Shown: one piece after another, positions 5,928 through 9,366 of the stretch
Position numbering within the stretch: position 1 is the first letter of the stretch
Layout: each line of letters starts with the position of its first letter
Source: Litorimonas sp963922935
GTDB lineage: Bacteria > Pseudomonadota > Alphaproteobacteria > Caulobacterales > Maricaulaceae
Assembly (NCBI GenBank): GCA_963922935.1
Contig: CAWUKE010000079.1
Span: 1-9,366 of the forward strand
DNA: 9,366 nucleotides
Reading direction: 5' to 3'
Translations under genes and position numbers: made by a program
The notes under the pieces: generated by a model
What the model saw: the letters and a program-made list of their open reading frames with translations, nothing else
The model's database searches: none
Told to the model about the DNA's origin: nothing

Positions 5928-6854
5928 TTAGCGCGTGATTGCGTCCCGCGACTGCGTCAGATCGCTGTGAATGCGCTGCAAGCGGGTCCGCATTTGCGGA
6001 TCGCGCGCACTGACGAGCAAAAATTCAATGTCCGCCAAAGCCCGGTCGAGGGCTGCGACGCTGGTACGGTTTTGCTCCAGAGCGGCTGTTGGGGCGACGA
6101 CAGGCGGGTCAATCGTATCGCCGTCGCAATGGCCTAAGGCGAGGCCAGCGGGAAGTTTGGTGTGGCGATTACCGCACGCGCCTTCAAGCTGCGCTTGGGT
6201 AAGGCCTTCGACAAGAGATAGATCAGAGTGGGAAAGGTTTGTCCCGTTAAGAGACGCATCGGTCAGTGTCGCCAAGCCAAACCTGACCCGCGTAAACTGA
6301 CCTCCATCCAAAACAGCGCCGGACAAATCAGCATTATCAAGACGGGCGCGATCAAAATTACTTCGCGCCAGGTTAGAGCCGCTGAGCTTCGCGCCCGTCA
6401 AATTGGCGGATTGGAAGTCATTGTCGTGAAACTGTCCACGTTCTAGTTCGGCGCGGTGTAAATTTGCGTGGCGCAGCGTGGAATGGGTGAGGGTGGCCCC
6501 GGTCAGGGTCGCATCTTCGAAAACGGCTTCGCGCATAATGACTTGTTCGCCGCGGACGCCGTAAAGTCGGGCTTTGCGAAAATGCGCACCGGTGAGGTCA
6601 GAGCCGTGCAGCTTACCGCCGGAGAGATTAGAATCGTTAAACAGAGAACCGGCAAAATTCGCATTTTTCAATGTCATGCCGTTCATGCGCTTGCCGGACA
6701 GATCGCAATTGGCGCAGGAACCGGACGAGGCGTGTAAGGTCGCATCGACCCGCAGCTGCCCGCTAGCAACGCTTGGGAGGAGGGTAAGCGGAGCTGCGAG
6801 CAGCGTGAGGGTCGCGATCGCGCGTCTGGGAGTCTTAAAGGCCGCGCGGTGCAT
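5928..6854 (-). CDS. Exported pentapeptide-repeat protein
   Basis: A protein predicted to fold as a right-handed quadrilateral beta-helix outside the cytoplasm; its partner or substrate is unknown. From the ATG at 6854 (308 residues) a signal peptide runs from the basic start MHRAAFKTPRR through LLAAPLTLLPSVASG. The repeats then keep an exact five-residue period, with Leu, Phe or Met at the central position from residue 52 to 212: 33 positions, broken only at Gly102, enough for about eight coils. A cap containing GLTQAQLEGACG follows, a motif seen in other alphaproteobacterial pentapeptide proteins, then a Pro-rich linker and a helical tail (about 260-308). Cys47, Cys50, Cys227 and Cys243 could pair in the periplasm. 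An in-frame GTG at 6911 would add 19 residues, but TATAGA at 6887-6892 on this strand could be a -10 that favours a later start. It converges on the exporter gene, 9 bases between stops. Confidence 0.88.
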   Translation of the reverse strand: MHRAAFKTPRRAIATLTLLAAPLTLLPSVASGQLRVDATLHASSGSCANCDLSGKRMNGMTLKNANFAGSLFNDSNLSGGKLHGSDLTGAHFRKARLYGVRGEQVIMREAVFEDATLTGATLTHSTLRHANLHRAELERGQFHDNDFQSANLTGAKLSGSNLARSNFDRARLDNADLSGAVLDGGQFTRVRFGLATLTDASLNGTNLSHSDLSLVEGLTQAQLEGACGNRHTKLPAGLALGHCDGDTIDPPVVAPTAALEQNRTSVAALDRALADIEFLLVSARDPQMRTRLQRIHSDLTQSRDAITR

Positions 6855-6955
6855 GTGGGTCTGGGAGTGTTTATCCACGAGTAGCTCTATAGAGGTCGCG
6901 CGCGCTTTCACGTACTTACGGAGTGGTAAGAAAGCAGTTTTCCGTGAAACATACC

Positions 6956-6968
6956 TAACGCGCCGTTA
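6956..6968. promoter_or_regulatory. Short palindrome between the pentapeptide and NDUFA12-like genes
   Basis: TAACG, a 3-base spacer and CGTTA form a small inverted repeat in the 200-base divergent region. Further toward the plus-strand gene, GCTTTACC (6995-7002) loosely resembles the Caulobacter-type -10 (GCTANAWC), with TTCAACG at 6979-6985 as a poor -35. A GACTC site lies at 7003-7007. All of these are weak on their own. Confidence 0.2.
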
Positions 6969-7042
6969 AGACGCCACATTCAACGCACACGCATGCTTTA
7001 CCGACTCGTCCCGCTGCGGCATAGGGGCGGAGGTTACGCTTT

Positions 7043-7047
7043 GGAGG
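7043..7047 (+). promoter_or_regulatory. Ribosome binding site of the NDUFA12-like gene
   Basis: GGAGG, 7 bases before the ATG at 7055, is an ideal Shine-Dalgarno and fixes that start. Confidence 0.85.
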
Positions 7048-7054
7048 CTGCCAC

Positions 7055-7456
7055 ATGGCAATCCTAAAACAGATTTTTACCTGGTGGAATGGTGCGACGC
7101 TGGGCACGCGGTTCAGCCTGCGCGGCTTTACCAAGGTCGGTGAAGACGAATTTGGCAATGTCTACCACGAAGCGAAAAAGGCCAGCCCGGAATATGAAGG
7201 GCGCAAACGCCGCTGGGTCATCTATAAAGGCTATGCCGATCCCACGACCGTCCCACCAGAATGGCATGGGTGGCTACACCATAGCTATGATGAGCTTCCG
7301 GAGAATATCGGCATTAAGCGTCACGACTGGCAATTGCCGCACAAGCCCAACATGACGGGCACGCCGATGGCTTATAAGCCGAAGGGATCATTGGATCGTG
7401 GCGCAAAGCGGGCCGATGTGGCGGCTGATTACGAAGCCTGGACGCCGGGTGACTAA
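7055..7456 (+). CDS. NADH:ubiquinone oxidoreductase subunit NDUFA12 family protein
   Basis: Homologue of the supernumerary complex I subunit NDUFA12 (B17.2), which alphaproteobacteria share with mitochondria; it attaches to the peripheral arm of NADH dehydrogenase at the cytoplasmic membrane. The 133-residue protein shows the family pattern in order: FTWWNGATLGT near the N-terminus, the central GRKRRWVIYKGYADPTTVPP (69-88), then EWHGWLHHSYDELP and a basic, Pro-rich C-terminus with HKPNMTGT. It is full length for bacterial members and is encoded far from the main nuo operon as far as this window shows. The DUF2155 gene follows after 3 bases; this pair recurs in alphaproteobacterial genomes, so the two are very likely co-transcribed. 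The start is supported by the GGAGG at 7043-7047. Confidence 0.95.
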   Translation: MAILKQIFTWWNGATLGTRFSLRGFTKVGEDEFGNVYHEAKKASPEYEGRKRRWVIYKGYADPTTVPPEWHGWLHHSYDELPENIGIKRHDWQLPHKPNMTGTPMAYKPKGSLDRGAKRADVAADYEAWTPGD

Positions 7457-7459
7457 GCG

Positions 7460-7906
7460 ATGATGAAAGCGCTTCTCATCGCAGGTTTTGTCACAAGCGC
7501 TGTGCCTGCGCTGGCTACTGCCAATGCCAATATCAAAGGCACAGCCGTCAAGTTGCGCGCGCTTGATAAAGTGACGGCGCGCACCTTTGATTATACGGTC
7601 GAACTGGGCGAGACCTTAGACTTTGGCAGCCTGACCATCCATGCGCGCCATTGCGAGGTCGCCCCGCCGACAGCGCTGCCAGAAACTTATGCCTTCTTGC
7701 AGATTGATGATCGCCGCTTGGGCAGCGACGCGCAAGACGAAGGCGCGGTAGAGCGTATATTCTCGGGTTGGATGTTTGAATCCCGTCCGGCTATTTCTGC
7801 GCTGGATCACCGTGTCTATGACGTGTGGGTGATCGGCTGTGAAACCCCCGCTAACCGCGTTGAGGGCCTTCGCGACAACCGCGATTATCGCCCAGACCGC
7901 CTCTAA
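7460..7906 (+). CDS. DUF2155 domain protein, exported
   Basis: A 148-residue member of the DUF2155 family, which is known mainly from alphaproteobacteria and has no established function. The N-terminus (MMKALLIAGFVTSAVPALA) is a Sec signal peptide, so the mature protein should be periplasmic. The domain follows: LRALDKVTARTF, then FGSLTIHARHCEVAPP, then FSGWMFESRPAISALDH and VYDVWVIGCE. The two cysteines, in RHCE and IGCE, are conserved in the family and may form a disulfide. It starts 3 bases after the NDUFA12-like gene; that linkage hints at a role in complex I assembly or membrane quality, but this is only inference from position. ATG codons at 7460 and 7463 are both possible. Its TAA overlaps the ileS stop on the other strand. 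Confidence 0.92.
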   Translation: MMKALLIAGFVTSAVPALATANANIKGTAVKLRALDKVTARTFDYTVELGETLDFGSLTIHARHCEVAPPTALPETYAFLQIDDRRLGSDAQDEGAVERIFSGWMFESRPAISALDHRVYDVWVIGCETPANRVEGLRDNRDYRPDRL

Positions 7907-9366
7907 GCCTCCAACGCCGCCACAGCCGCTGCATCGCGCGGGGTGATCTCACCGTCGCCCCGGAAATATTTCCAGCTGCGGGCGCATTTTTTGGCGCTAC
8001 TGTCTTTCAGGTCCTCGACCGTGATTTCGCGGCCTGCGAGATCGGCTTCTGACACGATCAGGTAATCGGCCAACACGTCTTTGGGGTCAGACGGATCCGC
8101 GTAGACGTCGTTCCGGCTGATGCCGAGCGCGTCGAGCGTGGCGACCAGATCGCCAGCGGGTGCAATCACGCGGGCTTCGAGCGACGACTTGATGACTTTC
8201 TCTCGCCGCAGCGGTTCAATGGCTTCGTTTACGCTGTCGCGGAAGGTGCGGACCTGCTCCATATGATGAGCCAGCGCCGCATTTTCCCACCGCTCTGGCG
8301 CGTCCCGGAAGCCTTCTAAATGCACGCTCGTGTCATGCCGTGTCTGCCAGACTTCTTCCATCGTGAAGCAGAGGATCGGGGCAAGCCACGTTGTGAGCCG
8401 TTCAAAGATGGCATGCATCACCGTCCGACACGCCCGACGGCGGGTGCTGTTCAGCGGGTCGCAATAGAGCGCGTCCTTGCGGATATCGAAATAGAACGCC
8501 GACAGATCATTGGTGCAGAAATTGAACAGCTCGGAATAAATGCGGCGATGTTCGTGACCGGCCACCCAGTCCTTATGCTTGCCCGTGATCTCATGCAGAC
8601 GGTGCAGGACCCAGCGTTCCAGCGCGGGCATCTCGTCATAAGACACAGCCTCCGCCTCATCATAGCCGTCCAGCGCGCCGACCAGATAGCGCAGCGTATT
8701 GCGCAGCTTGCGATAGGCATCGACATTGGTTTGGATGATTTCTTTGCCGATTTTCAAATCGTTATAGACGTCAGAACTGGCCACCCAGAGGCGCAATATG
8801 TCGATCCCGAACTGCTTGGCAATGTCAAGCGGGCTCATCGTATTGCCGAGCGATTTGGACATTTTCAGGCCCTTTTCGTCGACCACGAACCCGTCCGTCA
8901 TGACCGCTTTATAGGGCGCTTCGCCATAGACGGCGCAGCTCTCCAGCAGGCTCGACTGGAACCAACCGCGATGCTGATCAGAGCCTTCGAGATAGAGGTC
9001 CGCGCGGTCGGGCAGGTCGTCCCGCTGCTTCAGGCAGAAGGCGTGCGTGCAGCCGGAATCGAACCAGACATCGAGAATGTCATTGACCTTCTCCCATCCC
9101 GTTTCCCCGCCCATGAAGTCCTCAGCCGGCGTATCGAACCAGCCATCTACGCCCTGTTCGCGGACAGCCGCAAGGATGCGGGCGTTGATGTCTTCCGCAT
9201 CGTCACGCTCCGTGTGGAGGTTACCGTTGGCATCCACCAGGATCGTTATCGGCACGCCCCAGGCGCGCTGACGACTAACGAGCCAGTCCGGGCGATCCGC
9301 GACCATCGTCTGCAGGCGATTACGCCCGCGTTCGGGGTAGAAGGTCGTCTTGGCAATCTCGGCGAG
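7903..9366 (-). CDS. ileS: Isoleucyl-tRNA synthetase, C-terminal half (5' end outside the window)
   Basis: Class I aminoacyl-tRNA synthetase charging tRNA-Ile. The open frame runs without interruption to the window edge, so 487 residues of a normal length near 950 are visible; the HIGH motif and editing domain lie outside. Seen in order: VADRPDWLVSRQRAWGVPI (the end of the editing-to-core region), VWFDSGCTHAF and YLEGSDQHRGWFQSSLLES of the Rossmann core, and the KMSKS loop at 8851-8865. The helical anticodon-binding domain and a C-terminal tail follow. The tail has KCARSWKYF where zinc-binding IleRS has CxxC, and the second Cys pair is missing, so the usual zinc site is lost. No lspA or other gene follows on this strand; the stop overlaps the DUF2155 stop by 4 bases. 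Confidence 0.97.
   Translation of the reverse strand, partial: LAEIAKTTFYPERGRNRLQTMVADRPDWLVSRQRAWGVPITILVDANGNLHTERDDAEDINARILAAVREQGVDGWFDTPAEDFMGGETGWEKVNDILDVWFDSGCTHAFCLKQRDDLPDRADLYLEGSDQHRGWFQSSLLESCAVYGEAPYKAVMTDGFVVDEKGLKMSKSLGNTMSPLDIAKQFGIDILRLWVASSDVYNDLKIGKEIIQTNVDAYRKLRNTLRYLVGALDGYDEAEAVSYDEMPALERWVLHRLHEITGKHKDWVAGHEHRRIYSELFNFCTNDLSAFYFDIRKDALYCDPLNSTRRRACRTVMHAIFERLTTWLAPILCFTMEEVWQTRHDTSVHLEGFRDAPERWENAALAHHMEQVRTFRDSVNEAIEPLRREKVIKSSLEARVIAPAGDLVATLDALGISRNDVYADPSDPKDVLADYLIVSEADLAGREITVEDLKDSSAKKCARSWKYFRGDGEITPRDAAAVAALEA

Noticed and set aside
5915..5931. CTAAA/TTTAG inverted repeat between the convergent SMR and pentapeptide genes, possible two-way terminator
   Set aside because: Only five mostly A-T pairs and no T-run on either side; the two convergent stop codons largely explain the symmetry.
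1..9366. Mobile elements, CRISPR arrays, tRNA genes, toxin-antitoxin or phage-defence modules
   Set aside because: I looked on both strands and found no transposase, terminal repeats, regularly spaced repeats, tRNA cloverleaf or recognisable defence domain; base composition looks even throughout.

Overview
The window is ordinary, gene-dense, GC-rich bacterial chromosome. I see no mobile element, CRISPR array, tRNA, rRNA or phage gene. The gene families point to an alphaproteobacterium: an NDUFA12-type complex I protein followed by a DUF2155 protein, CarD/CdnL, an alphaproteobacterial-type AspRS and an S41 lipoprotein. The gene set and the GANTC sites near gene starts fit the stalked, dimorphic lineages (Caulobacterales/Maricaulales, Hyphomonadaceae-like), but I cannot fix a genus from sequence alone.

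Layout, left to right. (1) 20-1705, minus: a lipid-anchored S41 serine protease with poly-Gly and poly-Pro tracts after its lipobox. (2) 1857-2531, minus: carD with a textbook intrinsic terminator. (3) 2532-2744: a divergent control region with an extended -10 promoter for carD and a strong hairpin at the predicted start of its mRNA. (4) 2745-3464, plus: tlyA, an rRNA methyltransferase. (5) 3446-3613, minus: a 55-residue two-helix membrane protein with a very strong ribosome binding site, whose 3' end overlaps tlyA. (6) 3720-5918, plus: aspS and an SMR/SugE-type exporter, 18 bases apart and probably co-transcribed. (7) 5928-6854, minus: an exported pentapeptide-repeat protein with 33 repeat positions in one register. 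(8) 7055-7906, plus: NDUFA12 homologue and DUF2155 protein, 3 bases apart. (9) 7903-9366, minus: the C-terminal half of ileS, running off the window and overlapping the DUF2155 gene by 4 bases.

Functionally the region mixes growth and translation genes (carD, tlyA, aspS, ileS), a respiratory-complex accessory gene with its exported partner, and three envelope proteins of unknown substrate (S41 lipoprotein, pentapeptide protein, 55-residue membrane protein). No multi-gene novel system is evident. The items most worth a second look are the carD leader hairpin, the 55-residue gene, the in-phase direct repeat upstream of the S41 gene, the cysteines beside the S41 catalytic dyad, and substitutions in the exporter and the two tRNA synthetases.
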